Program-made: the position numbers and the translations under genes
DNA from: Thalassospiraceae bacterium
GTDB lineage: Bacteria; Pseudomonadota; Alphaproteobacteria; Rhodospirillales; Magnetovibrionaceae
Direction of reading: 5' to 3'
DNA length: 7,201 nt
Assembly: GCA_030637205.1 (NCBI GenBank)
Contig: DAOVVL010000092.1
Span: forward strand, 1-7,201
The notes under the pieces: generated by a model
Databases searched by the model: none
What the model was told of the DNA's origin: nothing
What the model saw: the letters and a program-made list of their open reading frames with translations, nothing else
Shown: piece by piece, positions 1 to 6,334 of the stretch
Layout of the letters: each line of letters opens with the position of its first letter
Position numbering within the stretch: the first letter of the stretch is position 1

Positions 1-1782
1 GGCCACGGCCTCCTGGCTTAACTCAAGGATGCTCTGCGAACTGCCATCGGGTACTTCGTTCAGCGATTGCGACAGATCCAGCAACAACGTCACCGCAATG
101 TCGCGCCCGTCGTGGCGGTGGCTCATGTTGATGCGCGGATCGGGGGTGGCGCCGGCTTTGAAATCGATCAGCGATTTAATCGCCACATCCAAATCCAGTT
201 CCGAGCCTTCTTCCTGATAGCGCACCCGCACGTAGCGTTGCGGTTTCAACAGATCGAGGATTTGTTTCAGACGCTTTGCCAACGCCGAATGTTTTTCCAA
301 CAATGCATCAATATCTGCGGCTTCACCCGATGGATGCAGGCTTTCGTAAACACTGACCCAGTCGGGGCGATAGGTTTTGCTCCGGTAATCCCATTCCGGA
401 TAATGACGCGGCGGCAGGCCTTGTTCTTCTTCTTCGCTTTCGGTTGCGGTCTGGTCCCTTTCTTCGAACATTTCCTCTTCGTCACCCAGCTCGTGATATT
501 TCCACAGGTGGCGATTGTCGTCACGGTAATCGACTTCGGTGTCGGTGAAATACATATTGGCCGACTGGTCCGCCTGTTTGCGGGTGCGTGCAATAAACGA
601 AACCGCAAGCTTTGCAATTTCCTGTGTGGCCCCCTCACCTTCGGCCATCGCGTCATGGAACCTGGCGACATATTCAACAATGTCCGCATCTTCATAACCA
701 TGATCGGCGTCCAGCACCGCATATGAAAACATGCTTAGGCGATGACGGATGCACGACTGAATTTCAGGATCGCAATCGCCTTCGATGGGCCGTGGGTGCA
801 GGCGCCGCCAAATATTTCTGAGGCCCGGATATTCGACCATGGCCAAGGCTTCCACGCGGCAGTCTTCAAAAATTTCAACGGCGAGACGCTGAAACGGGCT
901 GAAGTTGTCGGCAAAAATGGCTTTGCTCCATTTGCGGTGCGCCGCCACGTGCGCCAGCAGCGCGGTGTAGCGGCAAATCCCGCTGACCCCATCCAGATCG
1001 TCGTAAACGTCCGGCACGCGCACGCCCAGTTCATCGAAATACGGCAGCGGCTTGCGCAATTCGTCAAACCCGGTGGAATACGGAACGAAGTGCTGCTTTT
1101 CGCTCCACAGCGCCTTCATGTACAGGTCCAGACGGCGCTCGACATCAGCAAACAACGTGCCGTGACGTTCGCGTTGCAAGATCGCGCGGCTGTCGGCCGA
1201 TTGCAGGGAAAAGAAATCACGCTGGCGGTCAGGATGGTCTTCGTAATATTTGACCCCGTATTCGATCCAGTTGCTCAAACCCTCAAGCGATAACTGGTTC
1301 AACAAAAACGGCATCTGCGCCAACAGGATCGGCAGGCCGGGGCTGGGAATGGTGGTGTGAAAGCCGTGAATGGAACCGGTGGTGCGTTCCATCATGTCAA
1401 ACACGATGTCGATGTAACGCTCAAGCAACGCTTGTGATCCAAGTCGCCTTGATGCTTCGCCGATGGTTTGCAAAAACGGCAGGATCGCCTTGCCGTTGGG
1501 CGTGCGCGACATTTTCCACACCGATTGTGAGATCAGCTCCAGCGTGCCCTCGCCCAGATGTTCGGCAACGGCTGGCATTTCTTCGAGGTACACCAACACC
1601 GGTTCGAACCCGCGCCCGATTCCGCTGATCAGCGATGCGCCTTTGAGGTAATCATCAATGCCCGCATCGCTTAAGCGCGCGCGTGCCTCAACCATGCAAT
1701 CGGCAAACACGTTGTCGAGCTGCTCGAAGCTGCATTTCAGCTTTTCACGGTATAGCTCAAGTTCGGTTTCACTGATGCTCAC
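1..1782 (-). CDS. cbbO: CbbO, VWA-domain subunit of the CbbQO RuBisCO activase (C-terminus cut by window edge)
   Basis: The frame is open without a stop from a GTG at 1782-1780 to the left edge, giving 594 residues. Start choice: AGGAG at 1794-1790 lies 7 bases upstream of the GTG. Visible features are a mostly helical N-terminal region, an HVAAH motif at residues 278-282, an EDCRVE motif at 306-311, a very acidic linker at about 432-454, and the start of a von Willebrand factor A domain whose metal-site motif DLSQS (DxSxS) is at 569-573. Family members are, from memory, about 750-800 residues, so most of the VWA domain is missing here. CbbO is the adaptor of the CbbQO activase: its VWA domain contacts RuBisCO while the CbbQ hexamer supplies ATP-driven force. 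Position directly after cbbQ supports this. The nitric-oxide-reductase accessory protein NorD is a relative, but the cbbM-cbbQ context favours CbbO. Confidence 0.93.
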   Translation of the reverse strand, partial: MSISETELELYREKLKCSFEQLDNVFADCMVEARARLSDAGIDDYLKGASLISGIGRGFEPVLVYLEEMPAVAEHLGEGTLELISQSVWKMSRTPNGKAILPFLQTIGEASRRLGSQALLERYIDIVFDMMERTTGSIHGFHTTIPSPGLPILLAQMPFLLNQLSLEGLSNWIEYGVKYYEDHPDRQRDFFSLQSADSRAILQRERHGTLFADVERRLDLYMKALWSEKQHFVPYSTGFDELRKPLPYFDELGVRVPDVYDDLDGVSGICRYTALLAHVAAHRKWSKAIFADNFSPFQRLAVEIFEDCRVEALAMVEYPGLRNIWRRLHPRPIEGDCDPEIQSCIRHRLSMFSYAVLDADHGYEDADIVEYVARFHDAMAEGEGATQEIAKLAVSFIARTRKQADQSANMYFTDTEVDYRDDNRHLWKYHELGDEEEMFEERDQTATESEEEEQGLPPRHYPEWDYRSKTYRPDWVSVYESLHPSGEAADIDALLEKHSALAKRLKQILDLLKPQRYVRVRYQEEGSELDLDVAIKSLIDFKAGATPDPRINMSHRHDGRDIAVTLLLDLSQSLNEVPDGSSQSILELSQEAVA

Positions 1783-1789
1783 GCGGGGT

Positions 1790-1795
1790 CTCCTA
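1790..1795 (-). promoter_or_regulatory. cbbO ribosome binding site overlapping the cbbQ stop codon
   Basis: On the reverse strand AGGAG (1794-1790) shares bases with the cbbQ TAG stop (1795-1793) and lies 7 bases before the cbbO GTG. This decides the GTG start and suggests that ribosomes finishing cbbQ help initiate cbbO. Such translational coupling fits two proteins that form one complex. The coupling itself is inference. Confidence 0.7.
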
Positions 1796-2596
1796 ACCAA
1801 ACACCGCATCAATGGCGTGGTGCAGGGTTTCGCGGATGTCGCTATCGTCGGTAATGGGTGCCACCAGCGCCATACGGCATGCGGGAACGGGATCAATCCC
1901 GCCCTTGATCAGGCGCGCGCCATAAACCAGAAGGCGCGTCGAAATGCCCTCGTCCAGCCCGTGGCCTTTGAGGTTGCGCGCGGCATGGGCGATCTGCACC
2001 AACTTGGCTGCGATTTCCTTATCGCACCCGGTTTCGGTGGCAACAATGCCCGTTTCCAGCTCAGCCTCAGGGTATTCGAAGTCCAGCCCTGAAAAGCGTT
2101 GCTTGGTAGACTGCTTCAAGTCCTTCATCAGGCTCTGGTAGCCGGGGTTATAGCTGATGACCAACTGGAAATCGGTGTGCGCGTGGACCAGTTCGCCCTT
2201 TTTGTCCAACGGCAGCGTGCGCCGGTGATCGGTCAGCGGGTGGATCACCACGGTGGTGTCCTGGCGCGCTTCGACAATTTCATCGAGGTAACAAATCGCG
2301 CCAATGCGCGCGGCCACGGTCAATGGCCCGTCAATCCAGCGCGTACCGTCGGCATCGAGCAGATAGCGCCCGACCAGATCCGATGCGGTCATATCTTCAT
2401 TGCAGGCCACGGTGATCAGCGGTTTTTTAAGCTTCCACGCCATGTATTCGATAAAGCGCGATTTACCCGACCCGGTCGGCCCCTTGATCATGATCGGCAG
2501 GCGTTCTGCGTAAGCCGCTTCATAGAGCATCACTTCGTCTGCCTGGGAGGCGTAAAACGGTTCGTCTGTGATCAGGTATTGGTTCATGTCAGACAT
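1793..2596 (-). CDS. cbbQ: CbbQ, MoxR-type AAA+ ATPase of the RuBisCO activase
   Basis: The protein has 267 residues, the usual length for CbbQ/NorQ. It shows Walker A GPTGSGKS at residues 39-46, Walker B YLDE at 103-106, a sensor-1 asparagine in SYNPGYQ (N150), and a likely arginine finger in STKQRF (R167). The C-terminal part (about 180-262) fits the CbbQ_C helical domain. Start choice: AAGGA at 2609-2605 lies 8 bases upstream of the ATG at 2596; a second Met codon three codons later is worse placed. CbbQ forms a hexamer in the cytoplasm and, with CbbO, uses ATP hydrolysis to release tight-binding sugar phosphates from RuBisCO. NorQ and other MoxR ATPases are close relatives, but location between cbbM and cbbO identifies it. 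Being next to a form II enzyme, it should belong to the CbbQ2O2 class known from Acidithiobacillus. Confidence 0.96.
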   Translation of the reverse strand: MSDMNQYLITDEPFYASQADEVMLYEAAYAERLPIMIKGPTGSGKSRFIEYMAWKLKKPLITVACNEDMTASDLVGRYLLDADGTRWIDGPLTVAARIGAICYLDEIVEARQDTTVVIHPLTDHRRTLPLDKKGELVHAHTDFQLVISYNPGYQSLMKDLKQSTKQRFSGLDFEYPEAELETGIVATETGCDKEIAAKLVQIAHAARNLKGHGLDEGISTRLLVYGARLIKGGIDPVPACRMALVAPITDDSDIRETLHHAIDAVFG

Positions 2597-2629
2597 GAGA
2601 TAAATCCTTCAACTGATTCATTTTTAGAG

Positions 2630-2672
2630 AAAAAAATGGCCGAGAGCAGCAATCCCACTCCCGGCCGTTTTT
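2630..2672 (-). terminator. Intrinsic terminator-like hairpin after cbbM, before cbbQ
   Basis: On the reverse strand a 9-bp stem, GGCCGGGAG pairing with CTCTCGGCC (arms 2658-2666 and 2638-2646, one G-U pair), encloses an 11-base loop. It is followed by A and seven T (2637-2630), with an A run on the other side. It begins about 30 bases after the cbbM stop and ends about 34 bases before the cbbQ start. It probably acts as a partial terminator or 3' stabiliser, so that cbbM mRNA exceeds cbbQO mRNA. No clear promoter for cbbQ was seen in the short remaining gap. Confidence 0.75.
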
Positions 2673-2697
2673 CAAATATTGAGTTGGTCGGGGATGC

Positions 2698-4083
2698 TTA
2701 TTTATGCACACCCAGCTTGTCGCGCCAACCGGGGAAAATGTCATCGGCATCGCCGGGGAAGCTTTCGAACGCGCGGGCGAATTCTTTGTGCTCTTTGGCG
2801 AATTCGATCGGGTCGGCGCCTTCTTTCCAGCATTCCCAAGCCTGACGCAACGAGATCGCACCCGCCGCCGGGCTGTCGATGTGGCCGTAAGAGCCACCGC
2901 CTGCGGTGTTGATCAGGTTGGCGTGGCCGAGGTTTTCAAAGAAACCGGGCAAACGCAGCGCGTTCATGCCGCCGGAAATAATCGGCGTGGTCGGCTTCAT
3001 GCCATACCATTCCTGATGGTAGAACGGGCCGTCGACGCTGTCGCGTTCGATCATGTAGGCAATAATGCGATCATCCTGTTCGCCTTCCATCTTGCCGTAG
3101 CCCATGGTGCCGACATGGATACCCGAAGCCCCCTGCAGGCGGCTCATCTTGGCCAGAACAAAGGCGGTGTAGCCGCGGTTTGACGACGGCGACGTCACCG
3201 CACCGTGACCGGCGCGATGGTAATGCAGGTACTGGTTGGCAAAGTGACGACGCGCGGTGGTTACCATGCCGGGGCCGCCGACATAGCCATCGACCAAAAA
3301 CGCCACCTTGTCGGCATCGGGGCCAAAGGTTTCGAGGACAAACTCGCCACGCGCCATCATTTCATAATGGTCATCGGCGGTAATGTTGGCCGAAAACAGT
3401 TTGGCTTCGCCGGTTTCATCCATGGCGCGCTTCATCGCGTCATAGACCAGCGGAATGGTTTCGCGCATGGGCGAGAACACCTGGTTGCCTTGCGGTTCAT
3501 CGTTCTTGATGAAATCACCGCCGAGCCAGAACTGGTAAGCAGCTTCGGCAAAGGGTTTGGGACGCAGGCCAAGCTTCGGCTTGATGATGGTACCGGCGAT
3601 ATAACCGCCATCGACCACCGGGCGGCCGAGAATGCGCCACAGGTCTGAAATGTCCTTGGACGGGCCGTCAAACAACTGGATGGCACGCGGCGGTACCCAG
3701 AAATCGAGCATTTTGGCATATGCGATATCGCCCATGCCCTGGTTGTTGCCAATCGCCAGCGTCAGGAAGGACACGATCATCAGGCGCCCGTCGGTGATGT
3801 TGCGGTCAAACAGATCCAGCGGATAGGCGATTTTCATCAGTTCCTTGGCTTCGTCGATCTCGTAGACCAGCGCATCCACACCTTTGGTGAAATCATCGGT
3901 GGTTGAGACTTCAACGTTGGTGCCGGTTGAGCTTTCCGCCGAAAAGTGGGTGGCGGCCTCAAGATAGCCGTAGCCCGACTTCGGTTTCATCAGGTAGGCA
4001 CACAGGATGTGCTTGCCGCCCTTGATCAGGTCTTCTTCCTTGAGGGTGAGATCGGAATAACGTGCAGATTGGTCCAAAGCCAT
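2698..4083 (-). CDS. cbbM: Form II ribulose-1,5-bisphosphate carboxylase/oxygenase large subunit
   Basis: The 461-residue protein is full length for form II RuBisCO (the Rhodospirillum rubrum enzyme has 466). It fixes CO2 onto ribulose 1,5-bisphosphate to give two 3-phosphoglycerates in the Calvin-Benson-Bassham cycle. All catalytic elements are present: E50 and N113 in the N-terminal domain, K168 in TIIKPKLG, the carbamylated K193 with metal ligands D195 and E196 in GGDFIKNDEP, H289 in HYHRAGHG, loop 6 K331 in MGYGKMEGE, and S370 in IISGGMNALR. Numbers run two above those of R. rubrum throughout, which supports correct alignment. AAGGAG at 4096-4091 lies 7 bases before the ATG; the stop is TAA. 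Form II enzymes work as large-subunit dimers or multimers without small subunits, and none is encoded here. Their poor CO2/O2 selectivity points to low-oxygen or high-CO2 growth. Expression is likely driven by the divergent cbbR product. Confidence 0.99.
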   Translation of the reverse strand: MALDQSARYSDLTLKEEDLIKGGKHILCAYLMKPKSGYGYLEAATHFSAESSTGTNVEVSTTDDFTKGVDALVYEIDEAKELMKIAYPLDLFDRNITDGRLMIVSFLTLAIGNNQGMGDIAYAKMLDFWVPPRAIQLFDGPSKDISDLWRILGRPVVDGGYIAGTIIKPKLGLRPKPFAEAAYQFWLGGDFIKNDEPQGNQVFSPMRETIPLVYDAMKRAMDETGEAKLFSANITADDHYEMMARGEFVLETFGPDADKVAFLVDGYVGGPGMVTTARRHFANQYLHYHRAGHGAVTSPSSNRGYTAFVLAKMSRLQGASGIHVGTMGYGKMEGEQDDRIIAYMIERDSVDGPFYHQEWYGMKPTTPIISGGMNALRLPGFFENLGHANLINTAGGGSYGHIDSPAAGAISLRQAWECWKEGADPIEFAKEHKEFARAFESFPGDADDIFPGWRDKLGVHK

Positions 4084-4154
4084 TGGCTTGCTCCTTGAAA
4101 GTTCTTGGTTGATTCTTGTTTTAAATTCAGTCGGTGTTCTGTGTTTTCGGTTGT

Positions 4155-4178
4155 GGTGCCGGGGATGTCCCCGGTGCC
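4155..4178 (-). other. GC-rich hairpin in the predicted cbbM leader
   Basis: CCGGGG and CCCCGG form a perfect 6-bp stem around a 4-base loop. On the forward strand the stem extends to 10 bp with two G-T wobbles; on the reverse strand, which is the cbbM mRNA sense, the extension has two mismatches and then two more pairs. The outer arms also make a direct repeat of GGTGCC. It stands out from the AT-rich spacer and lies about 72 bases before the cbbM start, downstream of the proposed promoter. It may stabilise the mRNA or affect early elongation. No T run follows on the cbbM strand, so it is not a standard terminator. Confidence 0.5.
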
Positions 4179-4196
4179 TCTAAAACTTAAGGCCAG

Positions 4197-4225
4197 ACTA
4201 TAATCAGCGTCTTCGTATAAAGAAA
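4197..4225 (-). promoter_or_regulatory. Predicted cbbM promoter
   Basis: On the reverse strand a -10-like TATAGT (4202-4197) is separated by 17 bases from a weak -35-like TTTCTT (4225-4220). A transcript would start near 4190 and carry a leader of about 107 bases. The weak -35 fits an activator-dependent promoter, and the two LysR-type boxes lie directly upstream. This is a pattern match, not a mapped start. Confidence 0.45.
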
Positions 4226-4226
4226 T

Positions 4227-4261
4227 TCATTTCTCTTGATAATATTGATAAGCTTTGCTTA
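4227..4261. promoter_or_regulatory. Putative CbbR operator: two TNA-N7-TNA boxes
   Basis: Box 1 (4249-4261) reads TAAGCTTTGCTTA, a T-N11-A inverted repeat that extends to ATAAGC-TTT-GCTTAT at 4248-4262. Box 2 (4227-4239) reads TCA-N7-TGA. Both match the TNA-N7-TNA form described for CbbR sites. Their centres are 22 bp apart, two helical turns, so both would face the same side of DNA. From the predicted cbbM start, box 1 is centred near -65 and box 2 near -43, the usual recognition and activation positions for LysR regulators. A direct repeat of TTGATAA (4236-4242 and 4245-4251) overlaps both boxes. Confidence 0.6.
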
Positions 4262-4264
4262 TAT
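4236..4264 (+). promoter_or_regulatory. Possible cbbR promoter overlapping the operator
   Basis: TTGATA (4236-4241) and TTATAT (4259-4264) are spaced by 17 bases on the forward strand, about 40 bases before the cbbR start. The -10 is a poor match. If real, CbbR bound at 4249-4261 would cover it, giving the autorepression usual for LysR-type regulators. Confidence 0.3.
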
Positions 4265-4303
4265 GTGGCGTCTAATATCTTGGTTTGTTGAGGTTTTTAA
4301 ACC

Positions 4304-5227
4304 ATGCACGTGACGTTACGCCAGTTAAAATCATTTGCCGCCGTGGCGCGGCGTCTGAGCTTCACCCGCGCGGCTGAAGATCTCAATTTGTCGCAACCGG
4401 CGGTGTCCATGCAGGTCAAACAGCTGGAAGCCCAGGTCGGCCAGGCCCTGTTTGAGCAGATGGGCAAGAAAATCTACATGACAGAGGCCGGAAACGAGGT
4501 CTACCGCTACACCCGCACCATTTTGGGCGAAATCGACGATATGGAGGCCGCTGTGGCCAGCCTGATCGGGCTGGAAAAAGGCACCTTGAGCATATCGGTT
4601 GCCACCACGGCGCATTATTTCGCGCCCAAGCTGCTTTCGATCTTCTGCGAACGCTTTCCCAGCGTGGATGTGCGCCTCGATGTGACCAACCGCGAGACGC
4701 TGTTGCACCAGTTGGCGGAAAACGAGGTCGATATGGTGATTATGGGCCGGCCACCTAAGGAAATGGAGCTGGAATACGGAACCTTCATGGAAAACCCGCT
4801 GGTGGTGATTGCCCCGCCCGAACATCCCTTTTCCAAGGAACGCGCCATTCAGGTAAGTCGTCTGGGCGAAGAAAGCTTCATTGTGCGCGAAAAAGGATCG
4901 GGCACGCGCTCAGCCATGGAACGGTTCTTCAAACAGCATAAAATCAAGCTCCACACGACCATGGAGGTCAGTTCCGACGAAGCCATCAAACAAAGCGTTC
5001 AGGCGGGGCTGGGATTGAGCATTATGAGCCGTGACGCAGTTCAGATGGAACTTCAACTCGGTCGTCTAACTACCCCGGATATATTGCATTTTCCGATTTT
5101 GCGGCACTGGTATGTGATGCACCGCAAGGGCAAACGGCTGTCGCCACTGGCACAGGCGTTCAAGGATTTCCTGCTCAACGAGGCGGCGTCCATTCTGAAG
5201 AAAGAAATGCCGCAAAACGACCAATAA
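4304..5227 (+). CDS. cbbR: CbbR, LysR-type transcriptional activator of the cbb operon
   Basis: The protein has 307 residues, typical of LysR regulators. The N-terminal winged helix-turn-helix lies at about residues 5-63, with the recognition portion in FTRAAEDLNLSQPAVSMQVK (20-39), followed by a linker helix and an effector-binding periplasmic-binding-protein-like fold from about 92 to 297. REKGSGTR (195-202) and DEAIKQSVQAGLGL (225-238) are, from memory, well conserved in CbbR. CbbR proteins sense metabolites such as RuBP, NADPH or phosphoenolpyruvate depending on species; which applies here cannot be read from sequence. The gene is divergent from cbbM and shares a 220-base spacer with it. 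A GAGG at 4290-4293 lies 10 bases before the ATG, a rather long spacing, with a small inverted repeat GGTTT-TT-AAACC (4292-4303) between. Two tandem TAA stops end the gene, and no terminator follows. Confidence 0.94.
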   Translation: MHVTLRQLKSFAAVARRLSFTRAAEDLNLSQPAVSMQVKQLEAQVGQALFEQMGKKIYMTEAGNEVYRYTRTILGEIDDMEAAVASLIGLEKGTLSISVATTAHYFAPKLLSIFCERFPSVDVRLDVTNRETLLHQLAENEVDMVIMGRPPKEMELEYGTFMENPLVVIAPPEHPFSKERAIQVSRLGEESFIVREKGSGTRSAMERFFKQHKIKLHTTMEVSSDEAIKQSVQAGLGLSIMSRDAVQMELQLGRLTTPDILHFPILRHWYVMHRKGKRLSPLAQAFKDFLLNEAASILKKEMPQNDQ

Positions 5228-5236
5228 TAACGCTTT

Positions 5237-6241
5237 TCAGGACGGATCGCGATCAACCGAGATCGACGGCGGAATTGGGGCCGCCATGGGGCCGGCTTCG
5301 GCGACCAGATCGGCCACCGGACCGATGGGGGCACGGCCCAGCTTTTTCACCTTGATCTCACGGAAAACCATGTAAATTCCGCTGGCAATCACCAGCGAAG
5401 CGCCGATCCAGAACTGGCTTGAAGGAACGTAGCCCCAGCCCAAATAGCTGTAAAATGCCGACCACAGGATGCCCAAATACTCAAACGGCGCCAACAGGCC
5501 AATGGGGGCAATGGTAAACGCCTTGATCAGGCTGACATGCCCGGCAATGACCAGCACCGTGATCAGCACAATGCCCCCGGCCCCGGTGAGTTGAGGCGTC
5601 ATATTTAGGGCCATGAACTCAAGCCCGCCAAGGCCCAGGCCGAGAGAAACGCTGGCCACCAACCCGATCCACGCATGAAAATAGAACAGCATCTTAAACG
5701 TGCCTTCGCCGGAACCGGTTTTGCGCGTGAACAGGATCATCAGCGAATAACTGATGGCGGCGGCAAAGGCATATAGCGCGCCCATGTTCAGGACATCGCC
5801 GCTGGGATTGTTCGCAATCAAAATGCCGATAAAACCCACCACGATGGCGGACCAGCGGTGAACGCCGACCTTTTCCTTTAAAATCGGCACCGAAAGCCCG
5901 GTCATGATGAAGGTGGCGCTGAAAAAGATCACCGTCGCTTCGGCCAGATGCAGGGTGGTCAATGAATTGAAAAAGAAAAACGGTGCGCCGAAGCCGCAAA
6001 AGACGCGCACGAAATGCTGTGCTTTTTTCTGCGTTTTGAACGTCTCAAGCCCGCCGCGGCTGAGACCCCAGATCACCAGCACCGGCAACACCACCCAGCT
6101 GCGCATGGCCAGCATCTGCATCACCGAAAGCCCGCCTTCGAGCAGGTTTTTCACCACCGCATCCATGGAAGACAGCAGCAAGATGCCGAGGATCGACAAC
6201 CCCACCCCGACCACGTTGGACTGATCGCCCTGATTTGACAT
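5237..6241 (-). CDS. EamA/DMT-superfamily membrane transporter, substrate unknown
   Basis: The 334-residue inner-membrane protein has two EamA repeats, at about residues 12-145 and 154-294, with a predicted ten hydrophobic segments. The first repeat ends with LKEKVGVHRWSAIVVGFIGI (121-140) and the second contains PFEYLGILWSAFYSYLGWG (252-270), both in the places where drug/metabolite transporters carry their conserved glutamate regions. A hydrophilic, proline-rich tail of about 38 residues follows. Start choice: GGAG at 6253-6250 lies 8 bases upstream of the ATG at 6241. The in-frame TTG at 6262 has no ribosome binding site and would add residues before the first helix. Family members export or import amino acids, nucleotides, vitamins and other small molecules, so substrate cannot be assigned. 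It converges on cbbR with a 9-base gap and has the same direction as the antiporter gene upstream, 93 bases away. Confidence 0.87.
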   Translation of the reverse strand: MSNQGDQSNVVGVGLSILGILLLSSMDAVVKNLLEGGLSVMQMLAMRSWVVLPVLVIWGLSRGGLETFKTQKKAQHFVRVFCGFGAPFFFFNSLTTLHLAEATVIFFSATFIMTGLSVPILKEKVGVHRWSAIVVGFIGILIANNPSGDVLNMGALYAFAAAISYSLMILFTRKTGSGEGTFKMLFYFHAWIGLVASVSLGLGLGGLEFMALNMTPQLTGAGGIVLITVLVIAGHVSLIKAFTIAPIGLLAPFEYLGILWSAFYSYLGWGYVPSSQFWIGASLVIASGIYMVFREIKVKKLGRAPIGPVADLVAEAGPMAAPIPPSISVDRDPS

Positions 6242-6249
6242 GAAAGCTG

Positions 6250-6253
6250 CTCC
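6250..6253 (-). promoter_or_regulatory. Ribosome binding site that sets the DMT transporter start
   Basis: GGAG lies 8 bases before the ATG at 6241-6239. It falls inside the reading frame if the TTG at 6262 is used, which argues for the shorter protein. Confidence 0.65.
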
Positions 6254-6334
6254 GAATTTCAAGCGGGCAGCTTATGGGGGCTACGTGGCTGGGTCCAGTG
6301 GCAGATTGTCAGGGGGCAAATCAAGTGTATGGGG

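Noticed and set aside
67..1293. Long forward-strand open frames of 219 residues (67-726) and 183 residues (742-1293)
   Set aside because: They lie antisense to cbbO, show no recognisable domain and have no convincing ribosome binding site; the reverse frame has clear family motifs throughout.
2099..2845. Forward open frame of 248 residues across cbbQ and the cbbM end
   Set aside because: It runs antisense to cbbQ, the terminator and the 3' end of cbbM; composition looks like a mirror of those genes.
4199..4204. Perfect TATAAT on the forward strand upstream of cbbR
   Set aside because: No usable -35 lies 16-18 bases upstream (the region reads GCCTCT), and it overlaps the reverse-strand cbbM -10, so the match is likely a by-product of the cbbM promoter's AT content.
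4331..4825. Reverse open frame of 164 residues
   Set aside because: It is the antisense shadow of cbbR, whose forward frame has an unmistakable LysR helix-turn-helix.
5245..5254. Ten-base palindrome GATCGCGATC at the end of the transporter gene
   Set aside because: It is within coding sequence, has no loop or T run, and single occurrences of such a palindrome are expected by chance.
6242..6261. TTG at 6262 as the start of the DMT transporter
   Set aside because: It has no ribosome binding site upstream; the ATG at 6241 has GGAG at 8 bases spacing.
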